Positions 8,606-18,682 of a stretch of DNA of 64,000 bases are shown here, one piece after another. Every line of letters begins with the position of its first letter. Position 1 is the stretch's first letter. The notes beneath the pieces were generated by a model. It searched no databases. It was given only the letters and a program-made list of their open reading frames with translations, and was not told the origin of the DNA. The stretch comes from Palsa-504 sp963839095 (GTDB lineage Bacteria; Actinomycetota; Actinomycetes; Streptosporangiales; Streptosporangiaceae). A program made the position numbers and the translations under genes. The DNA lies in assembly GCA_963839095.1 (NCBI GenBank), contig CAWIUF010000042.1:24206-88205 (forward strand), given 5' to 3'.

Positions 8606-8745
8606 CCCAGGCTGTCACTACGCGGTGCCGCGGGGGAGCGTCAGTGACGGTCAAAGCGGCCGCGACGACAGCCGGGTCACGAGCACGCCGGGGGAGCTGG
8701 CATCGTAGTCGGCGAGCCGCCCGTGCCTGCTGACTGGAGACCGCA

Positions 8746-9906
8746 ATGACCCTGGCCATGGATTATCTCGGCCTCGACGCCCTGCTTTCGGCCGAGGAAC
8801 TCGCCTGGCGCGACACCGTGCGGGCGTTCGTCGCCGAGCGCATCAGGCCCCGCATCAGGGACTGGTACGAGAACGCGGTGTTCCCGGCCGAGCTCGTCAC
8901 CGAGATGGGCAGCCTCGGCCTGCTGGGCTCGCACCTGTCCGGGTACGGCTGCGCTGGCCGCAGCGCGGTGGAGTACGGCCTGGCCGCGCTGGAACTCGAG
9001 GCCGGCGATTCCGGGCTCCGGACCTTCGTCAGCGTGCAGGGATCACTGGCCATGAGCGCCATCTACAAGTTCGGCACCGACGCCCAGAAGGAGCGCTGGC
9101 TGCCGGGCATGGCCGCCGGTGAGCTGATCGGCTGCTTCGGCCTGACCGAGCCCGAAGCCGGCAGCGACCCGGCCAGCATGACCACGACCGCCCGGCGGGA
9201 GAAAAGCAGCTGGGTCATCAACGGCGCCAAGCGGTGGATCGGCCTGGCCTCGATCGCCGACATCGCCGTCATCTGGGCGCGCACCGAGGAGGGCATCCGC
9301 GGGTTCCTGGTCCCCACCGGCACGCCAGGATTCACCGCCACCCCGATCGAGCCGAAGCTGGCCATGCGCGCCTCGATCCAGTGCGACATCACCCTCGAGA
9401 ACGTCGAGGTACCGGCTGACGCGATCCTGCCCGGGGCGGCGGGCCTGCGCGGCCCGTTCGCCTGCCTGAACGAGGCGCGCTACGGCATCATCTGGGGCGC
9501 CATGGGCGCGGCCCGCGATGCCTACGAGGCGGCGCTGGACTACGCGCTGAACCGCAGCCAGTTCGGCAAGCCGATCGCGTCGTTCCAGCTCACTCAGGAG
9601 AAGCTGGTGGACATGGTCCTCGAGATCCAGAAGGGCCTGCTGGTGGCGCTGCACATCGGCCGGATGAAGGATGCCGGGACGCTGGTCCCGGAGCAGATCT
9701 CGTTCGGCAAGCTCAACAACGTCAGGACCGCGCTCGCCATCGCCCGGCAGGCCCGGACCATCCTCGGCGGGAACGGCGTTTCCATGGACTACTCGCCGAT
9801 GCGGCACGCCAACAACCTCGAGGGCGTCCGCACCTACGAGGGCACCGACGAGATCCACATCCTGATCATGGGCCGGGCCATCACCGGCATCCCCGCCTTC
9901 AGCTGA
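8746..9906 (+). CDS. Acyl-CoA dehydrogenase, glutaryl-CoA dehydrogenase-like
   Basis: 386 residues of a FAD acyl-CoA dehydrogenase: N-terminal helical domain, middle beta domain with CFGLTEPEAGSDP (FAD-binding) and WVINGAKRWIG, and C-terminal helical domain. The motif RTYEGTDEIH holds the catalytic base, about E365. The sequence GGNGVSMDYSPMRHANNLE is characteristic of glutaryl-CoA dehydrogenases, which oxidise and decarboxylate glutaryl-CoA to crotonyl-CoA. Upstream is the gene-poor scar and no partner gene is adjacent, so substrate assignment rests on family resemblance. Confidence 0.87.
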   Translation: MTLAMDYLGLDALLSAEELAWRDTVRAFVAERIRPRIRDWYENAVFPAELVTEMGSLGLLGSHLSGYGCAGRSAVEYGLAALELEAGDSGLRTFVSVQGSLAMSAIYKFGTDAQKERWLPGMAAGELIGCFGLTEPEAGSDPASMTTTARREKSSWVINGAKRWIGLASIADIAVIWARTEEGIRGFLVPTGTPGFTATPIEPKLAMRASIQCDITLENVEVPADAILPGAAGLRGPFACLNEARYGIIWGAMGAARDAYEAALDYALNRSQFGKPIASFQLTQEKLVDMVLEIQKGLLVALHIGRMKDAGTLVPEQISFGKLNNVRTALAIARQARTILGGNGVSMDYSPMRHANNLEGVRTYEGTDEIHILIMGRAITGIPAFS

Positions 9907-9920
9907 AGCAGCTAGCCAGC

Positions 9921-9937
9921 ACGGGCACGGAGCCCGT
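9921..9937. terminator. Short hairpin between convergent genes
   Basis: ACGGGC (9921-9926) pairs with GCCCGT (9932-9937) around a 5-nt loop, in the 30-bp gap between the dehydrogenase and the GH13 gene. A weak terminator candidate. Confidence 0.35.
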
Positions 9938-11574
9938 CAGGCTTCCCGGCGCAGCCAGCGGAAGCCGTACCGGCCGAGGACAAGCTCCTGGCCCGGCTGG
10001 TACGGCGGATCCGCGTCACCGAGCACCTGCCGCATGCCGACGCCTCCGGCCGGCTCGTCCAGGTCATCGGGCAGCTGGACCTTCACCGGCTCGGCGGACA
10101 GGTTGTGCAGGGTGACCATCTGGTTTTCGCGCCAGCGGGTCTCGATGGCGAGCACGTGCGGGTCGCCGACGTCGAGGATGCGCCACTGGCCCCAGCCGAG
10201 TTCCGGGCTCTCGCGGCGCGCCCGGACCGCCCGGGCCACCCAGGAGTAGAGCGAACCGGGGTCATGGCGCTGGTCGGCCGCGTTGACGGCGCGGTAGCCG
10301 GTCGGCCCGTCGGCGCGGACCGGCCGGAACGGCGTGTCGCTGGCGGTGAAGCCGCCGCCCGGCCCGGGCGACCACTGCATCGGGTTGCGGACGGCGAGCC
10401 GTCCGGGCAGCGACAGGTCCTCGCCCATGCCGAGCTCGTCCCCGTACAGCAGGACGGGCGTCCCCGGCAGCGCCATCGTCAGGGCGAGCACCATCCGGAT
10501 CCGCTGCTGGTCGTGGCCGAGCATCGAGGCCAGCCGCCGGCGGATGCCGCGCCCGTAGACCCGGTGCTCCGGCTCGGGCGCGAAGGCGGCGAAGACCTCG
10601 TCGCGTTCGCCGTCGCTGAGCAGCCCCAGGTTCAGCTCGTCGTGGTGCCGGCAGAAGTTCGCGAACTGCGCCTGCTCCGGGTGGGGACGCCGGCTGCGGA
10701 GCGCGTCGGCGATCGGTCCTGCGTCGCCGCGGGCGTGCGCGAGCCACTGCGCGGCGCAGGTGCGGAAGTCGAACAGCATCTGCACCCCGTCACCGCCGTC
10801 CATGGCGAAATAGCCCTGCTGTTCTTCCGGGCTGACGTTGGCCTCGCCGAGGAAGATGGCGTCGCCGCGGCGGCGCTCGAGGAACTCGACCAGCGAGCGC
10901 AGGTAGGTGACCGACTGGTCCTTCGCGTCGGTGCCGATCGTCTCGATCATGAACGGCAGCGAGTCGACCCGGAACCCGGAGATGCCGAGCTCCAGCCAGA
11001 AGCCGAGGACCTTGTGCATCTCGTCCAGGACGTCCGGGTCGGTGATGTTCAGGTCGGGCATGAAGTCGTAGTACCGGTGCATGTACCACTGGCCGGCGGC
11101 CTCGTCGTACTTCCAGGTGCCGCTCTGCTCGCCGGGGAACGCCACCTCGCTGGGCTCGGCCTGCTTGGTGTCGCTCCAGCGGTAGTAGCTCCGGTGCCGG
11201 CAACCGGGGTCGCTGCGGGACTGCTGGAACCAGGGGTGCTGGTCGCTCGTATGGCTCATCACCAGGTCGACCAGCACCCGGATACCCAGGTTGTCCGCGG
11301 TGCGCATCATCTCCACGAAGTCGCCCAGCGTGCCGAGGCGGGGATCGACGGCGTAGTAGTCGGTGATGTCGTAGCCGTCGTCTCCCAGCGGGGACGGGTA
11401 GAACGGCATCATCCAGAGCGTGTTGATGCCGAGACCCCACAGGTAGTCGAGCCGCCGGGTCAGGCCCGCGAGGTCACCGATCCCGTCGCCGTCGGAATCC
11501 AGCCAGGTCGCCACGTCGGCGCAGTAGATGACGGCGTTCTTCCACCACAGGTCACTCACGGCCTTGTCAGTCAT
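9937..11574 (-). CDS. GH13 alpha-amylase family enzyme, trehalose-synthase-like
   Basis: 545 residues of a GH13 alpha-glucan-active enzyme. The (beta/alpha)8 barrel residues are present: D204 nucleophile in GFRVDSLPF, E244 acid/base in FLGEANVSP and D312 in HHDELNL; the first conserved region is DLVMSHTSDQHPWF. WWKNAVIYCADVATWLDSDGDG at the start and YGDELGMGEDL resemble maltose alpha-D-glucosyltransferase (TreS) and related hydrolases. The usual TreS partner maltokinase is not adjacent, so oligo-glucosidase activity is possible. Cytoplasmic, with no signal peptide. Confidence 0.85.
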   Translation of the reverse strand: MTDKAVSDLWWKNAVIYCADVATWLDSDGDGIGDLAGLTRRLDYLWGLGINTLWMMPFYPSPLGDDGYDITDYYAVDPRLGTLGDFVEMMRTADNLGIRVLVDLVMSHTSDQHPWFQQSRSDPGCRHRSYYRWSDTKQAEPSEVAFPGEQSGTWKYDEAAGQWYMHRYYDFMPDLNITDPDVLDEMHKVLGFWLELGISGFRVDSLPFMIETIGTDAKDQSVTYLRSLVEFLERRRGDAIFLGEANVSPEEQQGYFAMDGGDGVQMLFDFRTCAAQWLAHARGDAGPIADALRSRRPHPEQAQFANFCRHHDELNLGLLSDGERDEVFAAFAPEPEHRVYGRGIRRRLASMLGHDQQRIRMVLALTMALPGTPVLLYGDELGMGEDLSLPGRLAVRNPMQWSPGPGGGFTASDTPFRPVRADGPTGYRAVNAADQRHDPGSLYSWVARAVRARRESPELGWGQWRILDVGDPHVLAIETRWRENQMVTLHNLSAEPVKVQLPDDLDEPAGGVGMRQVLGDADPPYQPGQELVLGRYGFRWLRREA

Positions 11575-11604
11575 GAGGACCGAACTGCCCCCGCTCGCCG
11601 CCGC

Positions 11605-12375
11605 CTAACGCGCCGGCGCCGACCCGACCGCGGGCCGCACCATCGCGACGAACCGCGGCGCTCGCCACAGGCCCGCGACGATGGTCGAGAAGTGGCCGAT
11701 GGCGGGCACCTCGAGCACGCTGACCTGGGCGCCTGCCTCCCGCATCGACCCCAGGTACCGCTCGATGTTGTCCAGCGGCGCGATCTTGTCGCGCCGTGAG
11801 CTGACAAAGACGTACCGGCCGCCTTCGAGGTTCCCGAATTCCGGGTACTGCACCCCGGCCCACGCTGTCTTGAGCCGGTCCAGCGACCAGCCGCGCATGA
11901 CATGCTGCCGCCGGGCCCCGTCGAGCCGCCACATGCCCTGGGCGATGTCACCGCCGGTATTGAACACGCCCCAGCGCAGCTCGGGCACGGCATCGCCGAC
12001 GCAGTTATAGAAGATGAACGACCCGAGGCTGCTGCCGAAGAAGCCGAACTCGGTCACGCCCTCCGACCCCAGCCGGGCTATCTGCGCCTTGACGTCGGCC
12101 CGCACCGCGGCGATGAGACCGGGCAGGATCTCCGGGTCGCCGTCCATGAAGACGGCCGTGGTCGCCTCGTAGGCCACCACGTGAAAGCCGTCGCGGCCCA
12201 GCCGCCGTATCGCCCACCGCACCACGGGGATGGAGGTGCCGTACGGGCAGATGAAGAAGATCACCGGGGATGCCCGCGAGACAGCCCGGAACTCCTCGCG
12301 GCGGAAGCCGGCCGCGCCGGCGACGGGGGGACGCCGGAAGCCGACGATGCCGGACATGGCGGGACGGCGGATCAT
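11605..12375 (-). CDS. Alpha/beta hydrolase
   Basis: 256 residues. FFICPYGTSIPVVRWAIRRL fits the oxyanion strand of an alpha/beta hydrolase. The nucleophile elbow reads GFFGSSLGSFIF (GxSxG), and an AIGHFS segment near the C-terminus supplies a likely catalytic histidine. Substrate unknown. Its start abuts the acyl-CoA synthetase stop (12372) with a 4-bp overlap, so it is translationally coupled to it and may act on its product. An internal ATG at 12357 is an alternative start. Confidence 0.72.
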   Translation of the reverse strand: MIRRPAMSGIVGFRRPPVAGAAGFRREEFRAVSRASPVIFFICPYGTSIPVVRWAIRRLGRDGFHVVAYEATTAVFMDGDPEILPGLIAAVRADVKAQIARLGSEGVTEFGFFGSSLGSFIFYNCVGDAVPELRWGVFNTGGDIAQGMWRLDGARRQHVMRGWSLDRLKTAWAGVQYPEFGNLEGGRYVFVSSRRDKIAPLDNIERYLGSMREAGAQVSVLEVPAIGHFSTIVAGLWRAPRFVAMVRPAVGSAPAR

Positions 12376-14233
12376 GCCGTCCCGCCCGCGATGACGACGC
12401 CGGCCGGGACCGGGTCGGCGTAGAGCATCTCGACGAGCGCGGCCCGGCAGGCCAGCACCCGGCGCTGGTTGACGTAGCCCTTGTCGGTGATCTCCCCGGT
12501 GTCCAGCCCGGCCGGGCGGGCCATGACCAGCAGCCGCTCGACCCGGGCAGCCGACCCCGCCGTCGCGTTGTGCTCAGCCAGCGCCCGGGCCAGCACCTCA
12601 TGCAGCCCGGCGTCCACGACCAGCTCACCCTCCGCAGCCGCCTCGCCGCCCAGGAGCCGCCCGGCCTCAGCGGCGTTCAGCCAGGCCAGTGCCCCGGCAA
12701 AGACGCGGTCCTGGCCGGCGATGACCACGTCGGACAGGACGGGAACGGCGGACAGCAGCGCCGTCCGCACCGCCCCGACACGGACGAACGTGCCGGTCGC
12801 GAGCTTGAAGTCTTCAGCCAGTCGGCCCCGGAACACCAGGCCCGCGCCGGGGTCGCCCGGATCGGCGAAGGCGACCGCGTCACCGGTGCGGTAGAACCCG
12901 TCCTCGTCGAACGCCGCGGCGGTCAGGTCCGGCCGCCCGTAGTAACCCGGTGTCACCATCGGTCCCCGGGCCCGGATCTCGTAGGCGTCCTCGGCCGGGA
13001 CGAGCTTGACCTCCGCGCCGGGCAGCGGCACGCCGATGCACCGGGCGTCGTCAAAGTCCATGTGCGCCGACGTCACCGCGGGCGCGGTCTCGGTCGCGCC
13101 CCAGGAGCCGGTGACCGGGATCTCACGGCCGCGCGGTCGTCTCCGCGAGCGCGGCGAGCCGGGTCGCGCAAGCCGCCGGGCAGGGCCGCGGCGGCGTTGA
13201 ACATCAGCCGCAGCCGGGAGAAGAACCGCGCTGCGAACTCCGCATCCGCCTCCAGGGCCGGCACCAGCTGCGCGTACCCGGCCGGGACGTTGAAGTAGAT
13301 CGTCGGCGGGATCTCGGCCAGGTTGGCGACGGTCGCCGCGAACAGCCCCGGCGCGGGCCGCCCGGCATCGACATAGATCGTGCCGCCCGAGGTGAGCATG
13401 AGGTTCACGTTGTGGTTGCCGCCGAACGTGTGGCTCCACGGCAGCCAGTCCACGATCACCGGCCGCTCGTCCGCCAGGAACGGCCACGCCTGGCGGATCA
13501 TCTGCTGATTGGCCGCCAGCATCCGGTGGGTGTTCAGCACGCCCTTCGGCGTCCCGGTCGACCCGGAGGTGAACAAGATCTTGGCGACGGCGTCCGGGTT
13601 CAGGCGGCGAACCGCGCCGAGACGGCCGGGCCAGGCGCGGCGGACATCAGCTCGCTCAGCCGGAACGCCCCCGGCCGCTCACCCCGGCTCACGATGGCGG
13701 GCACCGCGCCCGCCGGATCCGAGCCGGATCCAGGGCCGGATCCAGGACGGCGTCCAGGGCCGGGGCGAAGCGGCCGGCGTCCTCGGCGAACACCGCGCCC
13801 GGGCGGATCAGTTCCGCGATCGCCCTGATCCGGGCGTGGTCGTGGCTCTGCAGCGAGTACGCCACGCTGACCGGTGCGACCGGGACACCCGCGGTCATCG
13901 CCCCCAGCGTCAGCAGCAGGTGGTCCACGCCGTTGCCGGACAGCAGCAGCAGGGGCCGCTCCGGCCCGAGGCCCCGGTCGAGCAGCGCCTGGCCGATCGC
14001 GTCGGCGCGGCGACGGCCGCCCCGTACCCGCAGCCCCGCCACGTCCCGCCGGGTTCCCGCTCGGCGACCAGCAGGTGATCCGGGTCGGCCTGGGCCCAGG
14101 CCCGCACGCTGTGCACGACCGTCGCCGGGTACTCGCCCAGCGGCTCGGCCGACCGCAGGATCACGGTGCCCGCCGGGCCGTCGGCGGGCTCGGCCGTGAT
14201 CTGGGGCACCGCGAACAGCTGCCCGGTGCTCAT
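12372..14233 (-). CDS. AMP-binding acyl-CoA ligase, feruloyl-CoA-synthase-like (frameshifted)
   Basis: About 620 residues once three one-base shifts are corrected (near 14020, 13600-13690 and 13140-13190). It starts at MSTGQLFAVPQIT (14233). Motifs are intact between shifts: the AMP-binding P-loop MFTSGSTGTPKGV, GSWGATETAP, the GFYRTGDAV motif with its conserved Asp, and the C-terminal hinge region FRGRLAEDFKL. PLPGAEVKLVP and EIRARGPMVTPGYYGRPDLT match feruloyl-CoA synthases, which activate hydroxycinnamates. It overlaps the LLM gene start-to-stop, so all three genes form one operon. Intact motifs suggest assembly errors, not a dead gene. Confidence 0.78.
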
Positions 14234-15259
14234 GGCCATACCCCTTCTCCCATCGGCCCGATGACCTCCTCGCCGAAGCGGGCAAGCGCGGTCAGCGTCG
14301 CCTCGTGACCTGGGCCGCCGGGCTGCCGCATCCGCAGGGCCAGGTACTCCATCCCGGTCCGGTCGCGCCAGTCGGCGATCTCGGCCCGCAGGTCCGCGCC
14401 GTCGCCGTAGAGCAGCCGGCCCGGCGCCACCAGCTCGGCCGTGAAGTCCGCGCGGGACCGCACCTGCCCCACCCAGGGCTCGAATTCCGCCAGGTAGACA
14501 CCGACGTTGAAGTACAGCCGGTGCACCGCCAGCGCGTGCGGCAGCCACAGCTTCTCGCACGCCGCGCGCGAGTCGCCGATCCACCCGTCGCGGAACATGC
14601 CGATCGCGACCCGCCGCCCGGCCGCCTCCGCCGCGGACCGCACCCGCCCGGCCAGCCGGGCGACCACGTCGACGTGCCGCTGCGGGTCGCTCAGCCACAG
14701 GTCAGCCCGCCGCCCCGCCAGGTCAAGGCCGCGCGGCCCGTGCGCGCCCATCACCAGCTCAGGTCTTTTATTACCGAACGGGGCAGGTGTCACGTGCCCC
14801 CGCCAGCGCCCGTGCTGGCCGCTGACGTCGAACGGCTCCCCGCTCCACGCCGCGTCGACGACGTCGAGCAGATCCCGGACCCGGTCGAACCGCGTGCCGC
14901 GCTCCACGTCGTACAGCTCGAAATCGGCGGGCAGGTGGCCGACCCCGACGCCGAGCAGCGCCCGGCCGCGCGTCAGCCAGCTCAGCATCGCCATGTCCTC
15001 GGCCAGCCGCACCGGGATGGTAGAGCGGGCCCGGCACGACCGCCTGCCCGACCCGGATCCGCCGCGTCCCCTCGGCCAGGGCCGCGCCGGTGAGCAGCGG
15101 GGAAATCACCCCGCCGGCCCGGGTCTGGTGGAACTCGGGCAGGAAGAACGCGTCGAAACCGGCCTCGTCGGCGGCCCGCACTTCGGCCCGCAGCTGATCC
15201 AGCAGCACATCCAGCGGCTCACCGACGTCCTGGATCGGGAGCACCACACCGAAACGCAT
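14230..15259 (-). CDS. LLM-class F420-dependent oxidoreductase (frameshifted)
   Basis: About 343 residues. Starts with MRFGVVLPIQDVGEP; the frame breaks near 15012 after VVPGPLYHP and resumes with VRLAEDMAML. The core segments TRGRALLGVGVGHLPADFELY and RPELVMGAHGPRGLDLAGRRAD are typical of luciferase-like F420 enzymes. Its stop overlaps the start of the acyl-CoA ligase (ATGA type), placing it first in the LLM-ligase-hydrolase operon. A role in oxidation of an aromatic or lipid acid handled by the ligase is inference. Confidence 0.8.
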
Positions 15260-15281
15260 ACCGGCCTCGCCCGCCCATCTA

Positions 15282-16556
15282 TCAAACGGTCGTCCGAATA
15301 CTATCGTCGTCGTGGGCGATCTGCAGCAGCGAGCGCCAGATCAGCGCCAGGATCAGGGCCGATCCGGCGAAGGCGAACCAGAACGGCGCGGTGACGCCCC
15401 ACGCCGAGGCGGCCAGGCCGCCGAGCGCGGATCCGATCACGATCCCGCCGATCACGCCGATGAGGTAGACGCTGCCGACGCGACCCTGGAACTCGGCGGG
15501 CACCGCCCGCTGCCGGACGCTCGACGACGTCGTTCCCCAGACGAACGCGTGCGCGCCGAAGATCACGAAGATGATCAGCGCGAACCAGGCCCAGCGGGTC
15601 AGGGCGAGCGCGAGGTGGGTCAGCGTCTCGATGACCAGGCCGCCGCGCATGATGACGCCGAGCCGCACGTGCCGCTCCAGCCAGCCGTAGGACACGGTGC
15701 CCAGCAGGCCGCCCGCCGCTATCGCCGTGGTGATCAGCCCGAAGCCGAGGGCGCCCATGCCCAGCCGCTCGCGCGCGTACAGGACCAGCACCGACCAGGC
15801 GGCGCCGAAGGTGACGTTGAAGGTGAAGATCGTGATCGCCAGCGTCCGCACCGCGGCGTGCGCCCACAGCCAGCGCCACCCTTCGGCGATGTCGTGGTGC
15901 ACCCGGGTGCGCTGACCGTCCGCACCGTGCGGCGGCAGCTGCACCCGTACGATCAGCAGCAGTCCGGCCAGCACGCACACGCCCTCGCTGACGAACGGCA
16001 GCGCGCGCCCGGCCGCGAACAGCACGGCGCCGACCGGCGGCCCGGCCAGCTGGTTCCAGACGACGACGCCGGTCATGGCGCGGGCGTTCGCGATGCCCAG
16101 GTCGGGCTTGTCCACCAGCATGGGCAGCAGGGTGCCGGTGGTGGTATCGCCGAAGGTCTCGGTCACCCCGAACAGGAACAAGACGGCCAGCACGACCGCG
16201 ACGTTGACGTGGCGCGTCACGATCAGCGTCGTCAGCAGGATCAGGATCGCCACCCGGACCAGGCCGGTGACGATGACGATCGCGCGGCGGTCCAGCCGGT
16301 CGGCGAGCACGCCGGCGTACAGGCCGAACAGCAGCCAGGGCAGCCGCTGCAGCAGCGCGGCCATCGCCACCGCCAGCGGATCGCGCGTCACCGACGCCAC
16401 CAGCAGCGGCCCGGCCGCCAAGGTGATGCCGTCCCCCAGGTTCGTCACCCACGACGAAGCCAGCAGCCAGCGGAAGCTGGCGCCCAGGCGCGACGGTGCG
16501 ACGAGTTCGGCGATCCGCCGCAGCGGCTGCCCCCAGTGCGGGCGTGTCATGAGCAT
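15282..16556 (-). CDS. MFS efflux transporter
   Basis: 424 residues with about 12 membrane helices. The loop between helices 2 and 3 carries GVLADRLDRRAIVI, the G-x-L-a-D-r-x-x-r-r motif A of MFS exporters, and the SSSVRQRAVPAEFQGRVGSV segment is typical of the MFS_3/Tap-like group. It follows the OtrA-like gene by 8 bp on the same strand, which suggests a joint role in resistance: one protein protects the ribosome, the other exports the drug. Substrate not readable. Start chosen at the ATG at 16556; MTRPHW at 16550 is the alternative. Confidence 0.85.
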   Translation of the reverse strand: MLMTRPHWGQPLRRIAELVAPSRLGASFRWLLASSWVTNLGDGITLAAGPLLVASVTRDPLAVAMAALLQRLPWLLFGLYAGVLADRLDRRAIVIVTGLVRVAILILLTTLIVTRHVNVAVVLAVLFLFGVTETFGDTTTGTLLPMLVDKPDLGIANARAMTGVVVWNQLAGPPVGAVLFAAGRALPFVSEGVCVLAGLLLIVRVQLPPHGADGQRTRVHHDIAEGWRWLWAHAAVRTLAITIFTFNVTFGAAWSVLVLYARERLGMGALGFGLITTAIAAGGLLGTVSYGWLERHVRLGVIMRGGLVIETLTHLALALTRWAWFALIIFVIFGAHAFVWGTTSSSVRQRAVPAEFQGRVGSVYLIGVIGGIVIGSALGGLAASAWGVTAPFWFAFAGSALILALIWRSLLQIAHDDDSIRTTV

Positions 16557-16564
16557 CGCGGCGC

Positions 16565-18521
16565 CTACCGCCGGTCCGGGCCCGGGCCGCGGACCGGCTG
16601 GTAGTGGTCGAAGGATGATTCCACGATGCCCTCGCCCCGGGTCAGCGGCGGGAGCTGCTGCTGCAGCGCGTGCACGTGAGTCACCGGGAGGTCTCCCTCC
16701 AGGATGCACACCGAGCTGCTGGTCGCCGAAACCCCCGGGATGGCGTGCAGTTTCGCCAGGGCCGGCAGCAGGGCGCCGAGCGTATCGGCCGGGGCCTCCA
16801 GGCGGAAACGGTGGACCGGCTCGCAGACCACCGTCCCGGCCTGCTTCAGCGCGTCCATGATCACCAGCGGGGTCAGCTTGCGGAAGTCCTGCGGGCCGCT
16901 GAGCGGCCCGCGGGTCGACGGGGGCCCGTCCGGGACGCTGTACTGGGACCGGACCAGCGCCACCGCGCAGTCGGTGACCTGCCAGCCGTGCAGGCCCTGC
17001 CGCAGCGTCTCGGTGACGTGCTGCTCCATGGCGGCGGCGAAGTTCTCCATGTTCTTGTAGATATACAGCGGCACCGCCTGATGGCCGACTTCGAGCCCGA
17101 ACCGGATGCCCGAGCCCGGCGGGGCGGGGTCGATGCGGAATCCCAGCGTGGCGAGGAACGGGTTCCCCGGCCCGTAGAGGATCTTCTCCGCCCGTCCGGT
17201 GCCGGACGGGCCGCTCGACGCAGATCGGCGTCGTCTCCCTGAAGTCAGCCGCCAGCCCGTAGTCGGCGGCCAGGGTGGCGTCGATCACCTGCTTCTGGAC
17301 CTCGCCGTACAGGGAGACGTAGATCTCCTGCCGGATATCGTCCTGGCGGACGTCGATGAGCGGGTCCTGCTCGGCCAGCTGGGTCAGGGCGGCGTGCAGC
17401 CGCGCCTTGTCCCGCGGATCGCGGGCGACCACGGCCGTCTCCAGCGTGGGCGGCGCGAAGTACCGCTGGCCGGCGTCGTCCGGCTCCGTCCCGAGCATGT
17501 CGCCGACCCGGACCTGCGCCAGGCCGGACAGCCGGGCGATCTGGCCGGCGCTCACCGCGTCGCGGCGTTCGGCGGTGCCGTCGGCGAAGACGCTGATCGC
17601 CGTGACCTTGCCGTCGCGGCCGGGGCCTTCGCCGCCGCCGAACCGCACCCGGTCCCGGACCGTGATCGTGCCGGAGAACATGCGGGCGTACGCGGTCCGC
17701 TCGCCAGCGCCGCCGCGCTCGATCTTGAAGACGCGGCCCGAGACCGGCCCGTCGGCGCTGCCGGCCGCCACCGGCAGCAGGCGCGCCAGGCCGCGCATGA
17801 GCGCGCCGGTGCCGGCGCCCGTGATCGCCGACCCGAAGTACACCGGGTGCACCCGTGCAGCCGCGACCTGCCCGGCCAGCTTCCCGAGCAGCCAGTCGCG
17901 GGGTACCGCCCCCGTGCCGCCGAGGTAGGCGCCGAGGACGGCGTCGTCGTGATCGGCCAGCACCTCGGCCAGCCGCGAGCCGAAGGCCTGGTCGTCGTCG
18001 CCGGACGGGACGAAGTCGGCCCCGGGCGTGCCCAGGCCGCTCACCGACCCCATCGGGACGATCGCCGGCGTCAGCCGGCCGCCGATATCGCGCAGCAGGC
18101 GCTCGTAGCCCGCGCCGCGGCGGTCGATCTTGTTCACGAAGAACAGCGCCGGGACGCCCAGGCGCTGCAGGGCACGCCACAGGACGCGCGTCTGCGGCTG
18201 GACGCCCTCGACGGCCGAGATCACCAGCACGACGCCGTCGAGCACGCTCAGCGCCCGTTCCACCTCGGCCACGAAATCCGGGTGGCCGGGCGTGTCGATC
18301 AGGTTGACGGCCGTGCCGCCGACGGTGAACGAGACGACGGCCGACTTGATCGTGATTCCCCGCTGGCGCTCCAGCGCCAGTGAATCGGTCTGCGTCGTGC
18401 CCTCATCGACGCTGCCGGGCTCGTCGATGACACCAGCGCAGTAGAGCAGCCGCTCCGTCAGCGTCGTCTTGCCGGCGTCAACATGGGCCAGGATCCCCAG
18501 GTTCAGTACTCCGCGAAGCAC
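16565..18521 (-). CDS. Tetracycline-resistance-type ribosomal protection GTPase (OtrA/TetM-like; frameshifted)
   Basis: About 652 residues, an EF-G paralogue that removes tetracyclines from the ribosome. G-domain motifs: AHVDAGKTTLTERLL (G1), RQRGITI (G2), DTPGHPDF (G3), NKID (G4). EVERALSVLDGVVLVISAVEGVQ and the domain IV segment YIYKNMENFAAAM continue the match. One frameshift lies near 17205-17245. An ATG at 18530 is directly abutted by GGAGG; the GTG at 18521 is 9 bp from it and gives the standard N-terminus (LRGVLNLGILAHVDAG), so 18521 is preferred. A short reading frame overlaps the start and may regulate it. Confidence 0.85.
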
Positions 18522-18582
18522 GCGCCACATCCTCCGAATAGGCCTGCGAAAGCTCTTCGATGGACACGGACGCTCCTCGCAT
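18478..18582 (-). CDS. Possible 34-residue leader peptide upstream of the ribosomal protection gene
   Basis: ATG at 18582 with GGGAGGAG about 6 bp upstream, stop at 18478. It overlaps the first 44 bp of the protection gene in another frame and begins MRGASVSIEELSQAYSEDV. The protection gene's own ribosome site lies inside this frame. Such layouts fit leader-peptide or coupling control, as known for tet(M)-type genes. No homology was recognised; the call rests on the strong ribosome site and position. Confidence 0.4.
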   Translation of the reverse strand: MRGASVSIEELSQAYSEDVARASRSTEPGDPGPC

Positions 18583-18682
18583 CGCTGACTCCTCCCGATC
18601 CCTGGGGCCGCACCGGCCCTCTGCACCACGCATTGTCGTATCCAGGCCGCCCGGACGCGAATGATTTTCGGTCCGGGAGTGC

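Larger units (their letters stand above)
7774..8745. other. Gene-poor 970-bp stretch with repeats, dyads and a decayed gene
   Basis: No intact gene is supported. The stretch holds degenerate tandem copies around 7790-7852 built on TCGGCCAGGGCACCGCCCCG, a 16-bp direct repeat pair (7868 and 8590), a strong hairpin at 8051-8080 followed by a weaker CCACC/GGTGG stem at 8083-8101, and a DUF4031 remnant at 8200-8452. A further reading (ISARKARKLERQQAA) ends at 8529 and is not recognised. The picture is of an old insertion or deletion scar. Confidence 0.55.

Noticed and set aside
8463..8647. Small proteins in the gene-poor region around 8.5 kb
   Set aside because: Frames are short, lack ribosome sites and do not match a known family; they probably belong to the decayed element.
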